NCBI GenBank assembly: GCA_018825305.1
Contig: JAHJEO010000016.1
Span: 364,574 to 428,573, forward strand
DNA: 64,000 bases
Source: Gammaproteobacteria bacterium
GTDB lineage: Bacteria > Pseudomonadota > Gammaproteobacteria > Burkholderiales > Rhodocyclaceae
Direction of reading: 5' to 3'
Made by a program: the position numbers and the translations under genes. Of this stretch, positions 8,325-16,638 are shown piece after piece (within the stretch, counting starts at the first letter, position 1; each line of letters opens with the position of its first letter). The notes under the pieces are model-generated. The model did no database searches. It was not told where the DNA came from and was given only the letters and a program-made list of their open reading frames with translations.

Positions 8325-8801
8325 TTATGCGGACCCGAGGATGCGGCCGCTGCCGCCGGGACGCACCGAGGTTTGCCCATCCGGTCCGTAGGTCATGGCG
8401 CGCTCGGTGGCACCCATTAGCGCCGCCAGCGCCTGCTGGTTATGTTGCAGGCGGGTGCCGATCAGTTTGCCGTTGAGTTCGTTCTGGCTTCTTGCCTCGC
8501 TCGCCAGCATCAGCAGTTCTCGCCAGTTATTCCGGCTTGCGGCATCGGCCGGGCAGGTTGCCAGCCAAGCATCCATGCCGGAGCGGCCGGACTGAAACCC
8601 GGCCGTCGCCAACGCCGCTTCGCGGCGCTGCGCGCAATCGGTGAGGCGTGCCGCCAGCGCCGATTTTTTGTCAATCAGGCTCGTCAGATGGTCGGCGTTG
8701 CCGGCTACGAGCGTGACTTGTTCATCCTGAAGCAGTAAAACGAATTCGCGCAGGGCGGCGAGTTCGTCGGCGAGAATCGTGGCGATCGGCGTTGCGGCCA
8801 C
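8325..8801 (-). CDS. flgN: FlgN, chaperone for FlgK/FlgL export
   Basis: FlgN is the cytosolic chaperone of the hook-filament junction proteins. The 158-residue product is almost entirely helical and charged, begins with LADELAALREFVLLLQDEQVTLVAGNADHLTSLIDKKSALA, and lies 3 bp downstream of flgM, the usual flgM-flgN arrangement. A copy of the 26-bp dispersed repeat is embedded in frame (8645-8669, encoding KKSALAA). Expression is probably from the sigma-28 promoter in front of flgM. Confidence 0.87.
   Translation of the reverse strand: MAATPIATILADELAALREFVLLLQDEQVTLVAGNADHLTSLIDKKSALAARLTDCAQRREAALATAGFQSGRSGMDAWLATCPADAASRNNWRELLMLASEARSQNELNGKLIGTRLQHNQQALAALMGATERAMTYGPDGQTSVRPGGSGRILGSA
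8645..8669 (-). repeat. 26-bp dispersed repeat, copy 2 (inside flgN)
   Basis: GGCGTGCCGCCAGCGCCGAT followed by TTTTT matches the repeat consensus with one or two differences. It lies inside flgN and reads KKSALAA in the gene's frame. It is the most diverged copy counted. Confidence 0.5.
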
Positions 8802-8804
8802 TGA

Positions 8805-9107
8805 CTACCGCTGCTTGCCCAGCATTTCGTGAACGCTTTGAAGCAGGCCATCGGCGATGCGTTCGGGATTGATGCTGAAGCGGCCCTCCGCAATGGCCTG
8901 CTTGATTTCGGTGATGCGAGCGACGTCAATGGGGGGGGCGGCGGTCAATTCGGCGCTGATGACCTGAAGGCGGGCGGAGAGCGAGGAAATATCGACGCGC
9001 GGCGCCGTTGCCGGCTGCTCCTGCTGGCGTGGCGCGTTGTTGGACGCCGCCGGGCGGTTGGCCATAGGCGCTGTTCCGACTGACTTGACTCCGCTATCGA
9101 TCTTCAC
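8805..9107 (-). CDS. flgM: FlgM, anti-sigma-28 factor
   Basis: FlgM holds FliA inactive until it is exported through the finished hook. The 100-residue protein starts MKIDSGVKSVG, has a disordered Gln/Ala/Pro-rich first half, and a C-terminal helical FliA-binding half (VDISSLSARLQVISAELTAAPPIDVARITEIKQAIAEGRFSINPERIADGLLQS). A G8 tract (8931-8938 on the + strand) falls in the Pro-Pro codons. A near-perfect sigma-28 promoter lies upstream at 9162-9188, making this an autoregulated class III gene. Confidence 0.93.
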   Translation of the reverse strand: MKIDSGVKSVGTAPMANRPAASNNAPRQQEQPATAPRVDISSLSARLQVISAELTAAPPIDVARITEIKQAIAEGRFSINPERIADGLLQSVHEMLGKQR

Positions 9108-9161
9108 GATGACATCCTTCTTCCGGTTTCCGCCGGCAATTTCCCCGGTCTGCTGAGACCC

Positions 9162-9188
9162 ATATCGGCATCCTAGCAGGAAACTTTA
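9162..9188 (-). promoter_or_regulatory. sigma-28 promoter for flgM-flgN
   Basis: Read on the minus strand: TAAAGTTT, an 11-nt spacer, then GCCGATAT. The -35 box equals the enterobacterial FliA consensus TAAAGTTT and the -10 box differs at one position from GCCGATAA. It lies about 55 bp upstream of the flgM ATG. Confidence 0.88.
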
Positions 9189-9227
9189 GCCCGCCGGTAC
9201 GCAAAATAGCGCAATGATTTCATTGGA

Positions 9228-9917
9228 CTAATACTTTACCTCGACGGTTCCGTCGGCGCGGGCGATGCCGCTTACCACCTGGCCATTGCTTAGCCGAACC
9301 TGCACGACCTGGCCTTCGGCCGCGTTGGTCAGTGCGCGCCCCTCGTTGGCGACGGAAAATCCGCTACCCTCAGCGATCACCTTGACGCTCTGGTTTTGTA
9401 ACACCACCATGGTCTGACGCAGCATGTCGCCGCGCAGCGGCCGCCCGGCGGGCAACGGCATGGCCAGCGTCCGGCCGATGGCCTGGGTCGGGTCGGTGAT
9501 GATGCCGGCGGGCATCTCGCTGAGGTCGCCCGACTGGCGGGCCAGGTCGGATTCCTGCAGCATCTGCCCCTGTGCCATGGGCCTGGCGGTAACCAGATAG
9601 TTTCCGCTCACTTTGATGTGTACCGGCACGAACAGACTCCAGCCGCCTTCCGCCTGGCAGCGAACTGTGACCTGGGTTCGCCCCCACGGCCGGGCGCCGG
9701 CCGGCATGGTGACATCGAAACTCGCGCAGGGCACCAGTTGATTATCCGGGGCGACGGCGCCAATGCTGAAACTGGCCAGCCCCGGCAGGCCCTTGATCTG
9801 GACACGCAGGAAATTTTCGATGGCTCGCTTGACGGGGGCAGGGTCCTGGCGCGCCAGGGTGTTGGCCGTCGCGCTGGCAAACGCAAGAAACACGAACAAC
9901 AGGCGAAGTGTGCGCAT
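9228..9917 (-). CDS. flgA: FlgA, periplasmic P-ring assembly chaperone
   Basis: FlgA is exported to the periplasm, where it helps FlgI form the P ring. I start at ATG 9917 (MRTLRLLFVFLAFASATANTLA), a clear signal peptide; the ORF-track start adds 34 residues without family character. The mature part contains an N-terminal domain followed by the SAF-like region (YLVTARPMAQGQMLQESDLARQSGDLSEMPAGIITDPTQAIGRTLAMPLPAGRPLR) and the C-terminal VKVIAEGSGFSVANEGRALTNAAEGQVVQVRLSNGQVVSGIA. It is divergent from flgB with a 216-bp control region. Confidence 0.94.
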   Translation of the reverse strand: MRTLRLLFVFLAFASATANTLARQDPAPVKRAIENFLRVQIKGLPGLASFSIGAVAPDNQLVPCASFDVTMPAGARPWGRTQVTVRCQAEGGWSLFVPVHIKVSGNYLVTARPMAQGQMLQESDLARQSGDLSEMPAGIITDPTQAIGRTLAMPLPAGRPLRGDMLRQTMVVLQNQSVKVIAEGSGFSVANEGRALTNAAEGQVVQVRLSNGQVVSGIARADGTVEVKY

Positions 9918-9988
9918 GGCCGGATTCAAGCACGATGCGTGCACTAAGGGCAACCCGTCCACCCACCGGGTGACAAGGGCGGCGGGGC

Positions 9989-10001
9989 GGCAAGAATTGC
10001 C
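9989..10001. promoter_or_regulatory. GGCAA-N3-TTGCC palindrome in the flgA/flgB control region
   Basis: GGCAA-GAA-TTGCC is a perfect copy of the palindrome shared by several flagellar control regions in this window. It lies about 75 bp upstream of the flgB sigma-54 site, a typical position for an activator binding site, and about 70 bp upstream of the flgA start. The assignment to a regulator is inference. Confidence 0.5.
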
Positions 10002-10074
10002 TCGATGCCGGCAAGCCACGCCAGTGATCGTGAAAAATAGCCCCGGCAGCCCCCTATTGATGGGCTCGGGCGGC

Positions 10075-10092
10075 CTGGCACGGCGTGTGCAT
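10075..10092 (+). promoter_or_regulatory. sigma-54 promoter for the flgB operon
   Basis: CTGGCAC-GGCGT-GTGCAT matches TGGCAC-N5-TTGCA except for one base in the -12 element. The GG and GC dinucleotides have exactly the canonical 10-nt separation. It lies about 45 bp upstream of the flgB ATG. Confidence 0.8.
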
Positions 10093-10133
10093 TACGGCAG
10101 TACCCGAAACAACTTTAGGCAATTCTGATCACC

Positions 10134-10544
10134 ATGATCGACCGCATCGACGACGCAATTGGCTTTCATCGCACTGCGCTCAATCTTCGCAGTTATCGCC
10201 AGGAATTGCTGGCCTCGAACATCGCCAATGCCGACACGCCCAATTACAAGGCACGCGACGTCGATTTCAAGTCCGCGCTTCAGTCGGCGCTTTCCGGCAA
10301 GACCGAGGGGTCCGTAGCCCTGGCCCGAACGCAGTCCGGACATCTGCCTGGGGTGCAAGGCGCCAATCCGTTCGGCGCGGCCCTGCGCTATCGCAGCGAG
10401 TATCAGGGGTCGGTAGATGGCAATACGGTGAATATGGACATCGAGCGCGCCGCATTCGCCGAGAACGCCATGCAGACGGAAGCCATGCTGACCTTCATCA
10501 ATGGCCGCTTCAAGAGCCTGGCGACAGCGATTCAGGGACAGTAG
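10134..10544 (+). CDS. flgB: FlgB, proximal rod protein
   Basis: FlgB is a rod subunit assembled at the cell-proximal end of the flagellar axle. The 136-residue product carries the conserved N-terminal rod/hook motif YRQELLASNIANADTPNYKARDVDF and the C-terminal helix NVNMDIERAAFAENAMQTEAMLTFINGRFKSLATAI (shown with minor gaps). The length is typical. It leads the flgBCDEFGHIJ run and follows a sigma-54 type promoter at 10075-10092. Confidence 0.96.
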   Translation: MIDRIDDAIGFHRTALNLRSYRQELLASNIANADTPNYKARDVDFKSALQSALSGKTEGSVALARTQSGHLPGVQGANPFGAALRYRSEYQGSVDGNTVNMDIERAAFAENAMQTEAMLTFINGRFKSLATAIQGQ

Positions 10545-10555
10545 GGAGCGATTGA

Positions 10556-10957
10556 ATGAGCGTCCTCAACATCTTCAACATCGCCGGATCCGCGCTCACC
10601 GCGCAGTCCGCCCGCCTCAACGCAGTGGCCAGCAACCTGGCCAATGCCGACAGCGTCGTCGGCGCCGACGGGCAGCCCTACCGCGCCAAGCAGGTGGTTT
10701 TCAAGGCGACTGCGGTAGAGGGCGGTGGGCTTGGCGTGCGCGTGACGCAGGTGGTCGAAAGCGCCGCGCCGCTGCGCATGCAGTTCGACCCCGCCAACCC
10801 GGCAGCCAACGAACAGGGTTATGTCGCCATGCCCAACGTCAATGTGGTCGACGAAATGGTGAACATGATCTCCGCCTCGCGGGCCTACCAAAACAATGCC
10901 GAAGTGATGAATACCGCCAAGGCGCTGCTGCAGAAAACGCTGGCGATCGGCCAGTAA
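10556..10957 (+). CDS. flgC: FlgC, proximal rod protein
   Basis: FlgC is another rod component. The 133 residues include the N-terminal [24 protein letters not shown] motif and the C-terminal [37 protein letters not shown], both characteristic of FlgC. A strong AGGGAG ribosome site precedes the ATG, 11 bp after the flgB stop. Confidence 0.96.
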   Translation: MSVLNIFNIAGSALTAQSARLNAVASNLANADSVVGADGQPYRAKQVVFKATAVEGGGLGVRVTQVVESAAPLRMQFDPANPAANEQGYVAMPNVNVVDEMVNMISASRAYQNNAEVMNTAKALLQKTLAIGQ

Positions 10958-10971
10958 GCAAGGAGTAATCG

Positions 10972-11646
10972 ATGACCACCACAACTGCCACAGCCAACCC
11001 GGCACAATCCCTCTACGCATCCCTCGGTCAGCGCACCGACACCAAGGCGACGACGGTCGATGATGCCCAGAGCCGTTTCCTCACACTGCTGACGACGCAG
11101 CTGCAGAATCAGGATCCGCTCAATCCGATGGACAACGCCGAGGTCACGTCGCAACTGGCCCAGATCAGCACGGTCGACGGCATCGAGCGCCTCAATGCCT
11201 CGCTTCAGAAGCTGCTCGATGGCACTACCGATGCTCAGGCCCTGCAGGCGGCGTCACTGGTCGGGCGCGGCGTGCTGGTGCCTGGCACCGCGCTGCAACT
11301 GACCCAGGGGGCGTCGTTCGGCGGGATCGAACTCACCGGTTCGGCCGACGAAGTCACCGTCGCCATCAAGGATGCCAACGGCCTGGTCATGCGGACGATC
11401 AATCTCGGTGCCTTGCCGGAGGGTGTTCACCCCTTCGCCTGGGATGGCAAGACAGACAACGGCACGCCGGCCGCCGACGGCAACTACAGCATGAGCATCA
11501 GCGCAGAACGCGGCGGCGAAGCGGTCACCGCCAGTGCTCTGGCGCTGGGCCAGGTCTCCAGCATCACGCGCGGCGGACAGGGCATGACGATCAACGTGGG
11601 TGCGCTGGGTGTTTTCACCATGGCGGACATCAAAGAAATCCTCTGA
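10972..11646 (+). CDS. flgD: FlgD, hook cap / hook assembly scaffold
   Basis: FlgD caps the growing hook and is absent from the final structure. The 224-residue protein shows the conserved N-terminal FLTLLTTQLQNQDPLNPMDNAEVTSQLAQISTVDGIERLN, then the FlgD Ig-like/tudor-like region (VAIKDANGLVMRTINLGALPEGVHPFAWDGKTDNGTPAADGNYSM). An AAGGAG ribosome site lies 8 bp before ATG. It precedes flgE as in most flg operons. Confidence 0.96.
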   Translation: MTTTTATANPAQSLYASLGQRTDTKATTVDDAQSRFLTLLTTQLQNQDPLNPMDNAEVTSQLAQISTVDGIERLNASLQKLLDGTTDAQALQAASLVGRGVLVPGTALQLTQGASFGGIELTGSADEVTVAIKDANGLVMRTINLGALPEGVHPFAWDGKTDNGTPAADGNYSMSISAERGGEAVTASALALGQVSSITRGGQGMTINVGALGVFTMADIKEIL

Positions 11647-11666
11647 CGGAATAACGGGAGACAGCA

Positions 11667-13187
11667 ATGGGCTTTCAACAGGGCTTGAGCGGACTCAATG
11701 CGGCATCGAAGGCGCTCGATTCGGTCGGCAACAACATTGCCAACTCCGGCACGGTCGGCTTCAAGTCGTCCAACACCCAGTTCGGCGACGTCTATGCGGC
11801 AACGCTCGGCGGCGGCAGCCAGGTCGGCATCGGCGTGACGGTGGGCGGCATCAGCCAGCAATTCACCCAGGGCAATGTCACGGTAAGCAACAACCCGCTG
11901 GATATCGCCATCAACGGCCAGGGCATGTTCCGCCTCAACAACAACGGCACCATCACCTGGACGCGCAATGGCCAGTTCAACATCGACAAGAACGGCTTCG
12001 TCGTCAATTCCAGCGGCTACCGGCTGACGGGCTACATCGCCAACGCCGCCAACGTCATCGTGCCGTCGACCCCGGCCGACATTTATATCAATACCTCCGA
12101 CCTGCAGCCGCAACCGACCGGCAACACCGGTGGCGGTGTGACAATCGGCCTGAACCTCGACTCGCGGTCGTCGACATTCGTACCCAATGGCTCGCTGACC
12201 GGCTCGGCAGGGCCGAACTTGGTGATAGGTGCGGGCAATGATGGTCTTGTCGGGACGGTAGATGGAGTCGCTTTTGCAGCGACGATTCCAAATGCCACCT
12301 ACCTGACCGCAGGGGCACTCGCGGCAGCTGTGCAGGGCGTTATAGCGGGGGTTACGGTTAGCGTCAATGGCACCGGCCAACTGGTGATCACTTCAAATAC
12401 AACCGGCACGACTTCGAGTGTCGTCGTCTCCGGCGGCAGCGGCGCAACTGATCTTCTTGGTACAGCGCCCGCCTCTGTTACGGGCTCGACCGCATTCAAC
12501 GCCAGTGATCCCACGACCTACACCAGTTCGACATCGGCCACGGTTTATGATTCGCTCGGCAATTCCCACCTTCTGTCGATGTTCTTCCGCAAGACAGGAG
12601 CTAATACGTGGGATGCCTATTCCAGCCTGAACGGAGGCACGGCAACCGCGGCTACGCCGCTGACCTTCAGCTCGACCGGTGCCCTGACATCCCCCCCGGC
12701 CGGAATCATTGCGCAGACGTTCCCGGTCACGACCGGCGCACTTCCGCTGGCCTTCAGCCTCAACCTGACTGGCTCGACCCAGTACGGCAACATTTTTGGC
12801 GTCAATGCCATCAACCAGGACGGCTATACCTCGGGCCGCCTGGCGGGACTGAGCATCTCGGCCGATGGCACCGTCCAGGGCCGCTACAGCAACGGTCAGA
12901 CCCGTGACCTGGGGCAGGTGGTGCTGGGTAACTTCAACAATCCCAATGGCCTGACCTCGCTCGGCAACAACCAGTGGAGCGAAACGGCGGATTCCGGTCA
13001 GCCGCTGGTCGGCGTGCCGGGCAGCGGTTCGCTGGGGGCGCTGCAATCGGCGGCGATCGAGGAGTCGAACGTCGACCTGACGGCCGAGCTGGTGTCGATG
13101 ATCACCCAGCAACGTGCTTACCAGGCCAACGCCCAGACCATCAAGACGCAGGACCAGGTGCTGCAGACACTGGTCAACCTCCGCTGA
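11667..13187 (+). CDS. flgE: FlgE, flagellar hook protein with extra central module
   Basis: FlgE polymerises into the hook. The N-terminus (MGFQQGLSGLNAASKALDSVGNNIANSGTVGFKSS) and the C-terminus (EESNVDLTAELVSMITQQRAYQANAQTIKTQDQVLQTLVNLR) are canonical. At 506 residues it is about 100 longer than many FlgE proteins. The excess is largely a module at about residues 180-271 (VDGVAFAATIPNATYLTAGALAAAVQGVI ... VVVSGGSGATDLLGTAP) resembling inserts in FlgL and FliD here. Codons in that module are visibly less GC-rich at third positions than the flanks. A 26-bp dispersed repeat follows the stop codon. Confidence 0.96.
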   Translation: MGFQQGLSGLNAASKALDSVGNNIANSGTVGFKSSNTQFGDVYAATLGGGSQVGIGVTVGGISQQFTQGNVTVSNNPLDIAINGQGMFRLNNNGTITWTRNGQFNIDKNGFVVNSSGYRLTGYIANAANVIVPSTPADIYINTSDLQPQPTGNTGGGVTIGLNLDSRSSTFVPNGSLTGSAGPNLVIGAGNDGLVGTVDGVAFAATIPNATYLTAGALAAAVQGVIAGVTVSVNGTGQLVITSNTTGTTSSVVVSGGSGATDLLGTAPASVTGSTAFNASDPTTYTSSTSATVYDSLGNSHLLSMFFRKTGANTWDAYSSLNGGTATAATPLTFSSTGALTSPPAGIIAQTFPVTTGALPLAFSLNLTGSTQYGNIFGVNAINQDGYTSGRLAGLSISADGTVQGRYSNGQTRDLGQVVLGNFNNPNGLTSLGNNQWSETADSGQPLVGVPGSGSLGALQSAAIEESNVDLTAELVSMITQQRAYQANAQTIKTQDQVLQTLVNLR

Positions 13188-13188
13188 T

Positions 13189-13214
13189 AAAAATTCGGCG
13201 CTAGCGATACGGCG
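13189..13214 (+). repeat. 26-bp dispersed repeat, copy 3 (flgE-flgF gap)
   Basis: AAAAATTCGGCGCTAGCGAT followed by ACGGCG matches the consensus with a few changes, directly after the flgE stop codon in the 41-bp gap before flgF. Confidence 0.6.
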
Positions 13215-13228
13215 AACGGGGCAGGAAC

Positions 13229-13984
13229 ATGGACAGACTGATCTACACCGCGATGACAGGTGCCAGCCAGACGCTGGGCCGGCAGGCGGCCGTCGCGCAC
13301 AATCTCGCCAACGTCACGTCGACCGGTTACAAGGCAGAGGAGCATCGGTTGCGTGCGGTGCAGGTGCAGACCCACAATGCCCGGCCCGATGCGCTGCCGA
13401 CCCGCGCTTTCGCCGCCGAAGCCAGCACCCATACCGACTACGCGCCGGGGCCGATGAATTTCACCGGCCGCCTGCTCGACGTCGCCATTCAGGGCAAAGG
13501 CTGGCTGGCGCTGGCCATGCCCGACGGCGGCGAAGCCTACACCCGCAACGGCAGCCTCGAGCTCAGCGTCAACGGCATCCTGCAGACGCGCAGCGGCATC
13601 CCGGTACAGGGCGACGGCGGCGCCATCACCGTGCCGCCCGATGTCAAGATCGCCATCGGCCGCGACGGCACGGTGTCCGTGGTGCCGGAAAGCGGCGCCC
13701 AGAACACAGTCAATGTCATCGGCCGCATCAAGCTGGTCGATCCCGAGGAGGGCGACCTGGTACGCGGCGCCGACGGCCTGTTCCGTACCCGCAGCGGCGA
13801 CGTTGCGCCAGTAAGCGAGCCGACCCAGGTCGCCGCCGGCTACATCGAGAACAGTAACGTCAATCCGGTCGAGCAGATGGTCGCAATGATTTCGCTGGCG
13901 CGCCAGTTCGAGATGCAGATCAAGATGCTGACCAACGCGGACGCCAACGACCGCGCCGCCACCCAGATACTTTCGCCACGCTAG
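13229..13984 (+). CDS. flgF: FlgF, proximal rod protein
   Basis: FlgF is a rod protein of the FlgE/FlgG family. The 251 residues start MDRLIYTAMTGASQTLGRQAAVAHNLANVTSTGYKAEEHRL and end with YIENSNVNPVEQMVAMISLARQFEMQIKMLTNADANDRAATQIL. These are the family N- and C-terminal motifs that form the coiled core. It sits between flgE and flgG in standard order, with a GGGGCAGGAA ribosome site. Confidence 0.95.
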   Translation: MDRLIYTAMTGASQTLGRQAAVAHNLANVTSTGYKAEEHRLRAVQVQTHNARPDALPTRAFAAEASTHTDYAPGPMNFTGRLLDVAIQGKGWLALAMPDGGEAYTRNGSLELSVNGILQTRSGIPVQGDGGAITVPPDVKIAIGRDGTVSVVPESGAQNTVNVIGRIKLVDPEEGDLVRGADGLFRTRSGDVAPVSEPTQVAAGYIENSNVNPVEQMVAMISLARQFEMQIKMLTNADANDRAATQILSPR

Positions 13985-14006
13985 CCACCAAGGCCAGGAG
14001 TAACCA

Positions 14007-14789
14007 ATGATCCGCTCACTCTGGATTGCCAAGACCGGCCTCGATGCCCAGCAGACAAACCTCGATGTCATCTCCAACAACCTCGCCAACGTCAGCACCA
14101 ACGGCTACAAGCGGGCGCGGGCGGTGTTCGAGGATCTTCTGTACCAGACCATCCGCCAGCCTGGCGCCGCATCGTCGCAGCAGACCACGATTCCGTCGGG
14201 CCTGATGATCGGAACCGGCGTACGCCCGATCGCCACCGAACGCATCTTCACCCAGGGCAACCTGCAGAAGACCGAGAACGCGCTCGATCTCGCCATCAAT
14301 GGTCAGGGTTTCTTCCAGATCCAGATGCCCGATGGCACCCTGGCCTATACCCGCGACGGAGCTTTCCAGCGCGATTCGACCGGTCAGGTCGTAACGTCGA
14401 GCGGCTACCCGCTGTCGCCGGCGATCACCATTCCATCGACGGCGCAGACGGTCACGGTGAGCCGCGATGGCATTATTTCCATCACCCAGACCGGCACTGC
14501 CGGTGCGACCCAGATCGGCACCATCCAGCTCGCCAGCTTCGTCAATCCGGGCGGCCTGCAGAGCATGGGCGAAAACCTGTTTGTCGAGACCGGATCTTCC
14601 GGCACGCCCACGCCCAACACGCCGGGCACCAACGGCACCGGCCTGATCAACCAGGGCTACGCAGAAACCTCCAACGTCAATGTGGCCGAGGAGCTGGTGA
14701 CCATGATCCAGACGCAGCGTGCCTACGAAATGAATTCGAAGGCGGTTACCACCTCTGATCAGATGCTTTCCCGCCTGGTCCAGATGTAA
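14007..14789 (+). CDS. flgG: FlgG, distal rod protein
   Basis: FlgG builds the distal rod. The 260-residue length is exactly typical. It begins [54 protein letters not shown] and ends [43 protein letters not shown]. The residues around the FLYQ-like FEDLLYQT region that set rod stiffness are present. An AGGAG ribosome site precedes it, 22 bp after flgF. Confidence 0.97.
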   Translation: MIRSLWIAKTGLDAQQTNLDVISNNLANVSTNGYKRARAVFEDLLYQTIRQPGAASSQQTTIPSGLMIGTGVRPIATERIFTQGNLQKTENALDLAINGQGFFQIQMPDGTLAYTRDGAFQRDSTGQVVTSSGYPLSPAITIPSTAQTVTVSRDGIISITQTGTAGATQIGTIQLASFVNPGGLQSMGENLFVETGSSGTPTPNTPGTNGTGLINQGYAETSNVNVAEELVTMIQTQRAYEMNSKAVTTSDQMLSRLVQM

Positions 14790-14800
14790 TCATTGTCGCC

Positions 14801-15466
14801 ATGAAACGCCTACTGCCTCTGCTCGGTGTCGTGCTTGTGGCCACGGGGTGCGTCACCACCACGCCGCCCACGGCCGTGCACCAGCCGATGACGGCGCGCC
14901 CGGAGCCGCGCAACTACGCCCCTGGCAACAACGGCGCGATATACAACGTTGCCAGCGCCCGGCCGCTGTTCGAGGATCGTCGTGCCCGCTTCGTCGGCGA
15001 CACCATCACCATCAATATCGCCGAAAAGACGCAGGCCTCGAAGAAGTCCGACACCAAGGCCGAGCGCAGTCAGACGATGACCGCCGAGGTTCCGACCATG
15101 GTTGGCCTGCCGCTGAAGAGCGTGGTCGGCACCACGCTCGATGCCAGCAGCGCAAGCAAGTTCGGCGGCGCAGGCGAGAACAGTTCGACCAACGACTTCA
15201 CCGGCGTGATCACCGTCACGGTGATCGAGGTCATGCCCAACGGCAACCTGCTGGTGTCGGGCGAGAAGCAGATCGGACTCAAGGAAGGCGAGGAATTCAT
15301 CCGCTTCTCCGGCGTGGTCAATCCCAATACCATCACCGCGTCGAACACCGTGCAGTCGACACAGATCGCTGACGCGCGCATGGAGTTCAAGGCCAACGGC
15401 TTTGTTGATTCGGCGCAGGTGATGGGCTGGCTGGCACGCTTCTTCCTTTCCTTCCTGCCCTTCTAG
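14801..15466 (+). CDS. flgH: FlgH, outer-membrane L-ring lipoprotein
   Basis: FlgH forms the L ring in the outer membrane around the rod. The 221-residue precursor has a lipoprotein signal MKRLLPLLGVVLVATGC with the lipidation cysteine at residue 17. The family motif LFEDRRARFVGDTITINIAEKTQASKKSDT follows, then the C-terminal VVNPNTITASNTVQSTQIADARMEFKANGFVDSAQVMGWLARFFLSFLPF. The order flgG-flgH-flgI is standard. Confidence 0.97.
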   Translation: MKRLLPLLGVVLVATGCVTTTPPTAVHQPMTARPEPRNYAPGNNGAIYNVASARPLFEDRRARFVGDTITINIAEKTQASKKSDTKAERSQTMTAEVPTMVGLPLKSVVGTTLDASSASKFGGAGENSSTNDFTGVITVTVIEVMPNGNLLVSGEKQIGLKEGEEFIRFSGVVNPNTITASNTVQSTQIADARMEFKANGFVDSAQVMGWLARFFLSFLPF

Positions 15467-15480
15467 ACGAGGCCAAGATC

Positions 15481-16569
15481 ATGGGCGTGAGCCGTACCCA
15501 CAAAGTCCTGATCGCGTTGATGTGGCTGTTCGCCACATTGCTGGTGATGGATAGCGCACGCGCCGAGCGCCTCAAGGATCTCGCCTCGATTGCCGGTGTC
15601 CGCAACAACCAGCTGATCGGTTACGGCCTCGTCGTCGGCCTCGATGGTTCCGGCGACCAGACGACGCAGACGCCCTTTACCGTGCAGAGCATCATCAACA
15701 TGCTCTCCAACATGGGCGTCAACCTGCCACCCGGGCAATCGCTGCAACTCAAGAACGTGGCCGCGGTGATGGTGACGGCCACGCTGCCGCCCTTTGCCCG
15801 TGCCGGCCAGCAGATCGACGTCACCGCGTCCTCCATCGGCAACGCCAAGTCGCTCAAGGGCGGCACGCTGGTGCTGACACCGCTCAAGGGCGCCGACGGT
15901 TCGGTGTATGCCATTGCCCAGGGCAATCTGGTGGTCAGTGGTGCCGGTGCGTCGGGTGGTGGTTCCAAGGTGCAGATCAATCACCTCTCGGTTGGCCGCG
16001 TGCCGGGCGGGGCAACCGTCGAGCGCGAAGTGGCGACGCCGGTCGGGCAGGGCGAGTTTGTCTATTTCGACCTGCACGAAACCAATTTCGGTACCGCACG
16101 TCGCGTCGCGGCGGCCATCAACAGTGCCACCGGTGTCGGTACCGCGACGGCCGTCGATGCGCGGCAGATTCGCGTCAAGGCGCCGCTGAGCGCCGACGAG
16201 CGCGTGGCCTTTCTCGGTCGGCTCGAGGAACTCGATGTGATTCGGGGCCAGAGCGCAGCCAAGGTGATCGTCAACACGCGAACCGGATCGGTGGTAATGA
16301 ATCAGGCGGTTACGCTCGATAACTGCGCTGTCGCTCACGGCAACCTTTCGGTTGCGGTGAGTGCCGAAACTCCGGGCGTCGGCGGCGCCCCCGCAGCAAT
16401 CGATATTCGCCAGGAGGGCGGCGCCCTGCTCAACGTCAGGGCCGGCGCCAACCTTGCGGATGTGGTCAAGGCTCTCAATGCGATCGGCGCCAATCCGCAG
16501 GACCTGACGGCGATCCTCCAGGCCATGAAGGCTGCGGGCGCCCTGCGCGCGGAACTCCAGATCATCTGA
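15481..16569 (+). CDS. flgI: FlgI, periplasmic P-ring protein
   Basis: FlgI forms the P ring in the peptidoglycan layer. The 362-residue precursor has a Sec signal peptide (VLIALMWLFATLLVMDSARA) and the strongly conserved opening ERLKDLASIAGVRNNQLIGYGLVVGLDGSGDQTTQTPFTVQSIINMLSNMGVNLP. The C-terminal part includes VVMNQAVTLDNCAVAHGNLSVAVS. FlgA, encoded divergently at 9228-9917, is its assembly partner. Confidence 0.97.
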   Translation: MGVSRTHKVLIALMWLFATLLVMDSARAERLKDLASIAGVRNNQLIGYGLVVGLDGSGDQTTQTPFTVQSIINMLSNMGVNLPPGQSLQLKNVAAVMVTATLPPFARAGQQIDVTASSIGNAKSLKGGTLVLTPLKGADGSVYAIAQGNLVVSGAGASGGGSKVQINHLSVGRVPGGATVEREVATPVGQGEFVYFDLHETNFGTARRVAAAINSATGVGTATAVDARQIRVKAPLSADERVAFLGRLEELDVIRGQSAAKVIVNTRTGSVVMNQAVTLDNCAVAHGNLSVAVSAETPGVGGAPAAIDIRQEGGALLNVRAGANLADVVKALNAIGANPQDLTAILQAMKAAGALRAELQII

Positions 16570-16572
16570 ATT

Positions 16573-16587
16573 CGGCAGGAATTGCCG
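16573..16587. promoter_or_regulatory. near-copy of the flagellar palindrome in the flgI-flgJ gap
   Basis: CGGCAG-GAA-TTGCCG equals the shared palindrome except for one arm base (G for A). It sits in the 69-bp gap before flgJ. I see no promoter next to it. Confidence 0.3.
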
Positions 16588-16638
16588 CCTTGATTCGCCA
16601 TTCCATGCCGCTTGCCGGGTGCGAAGCTTGAGACTGTC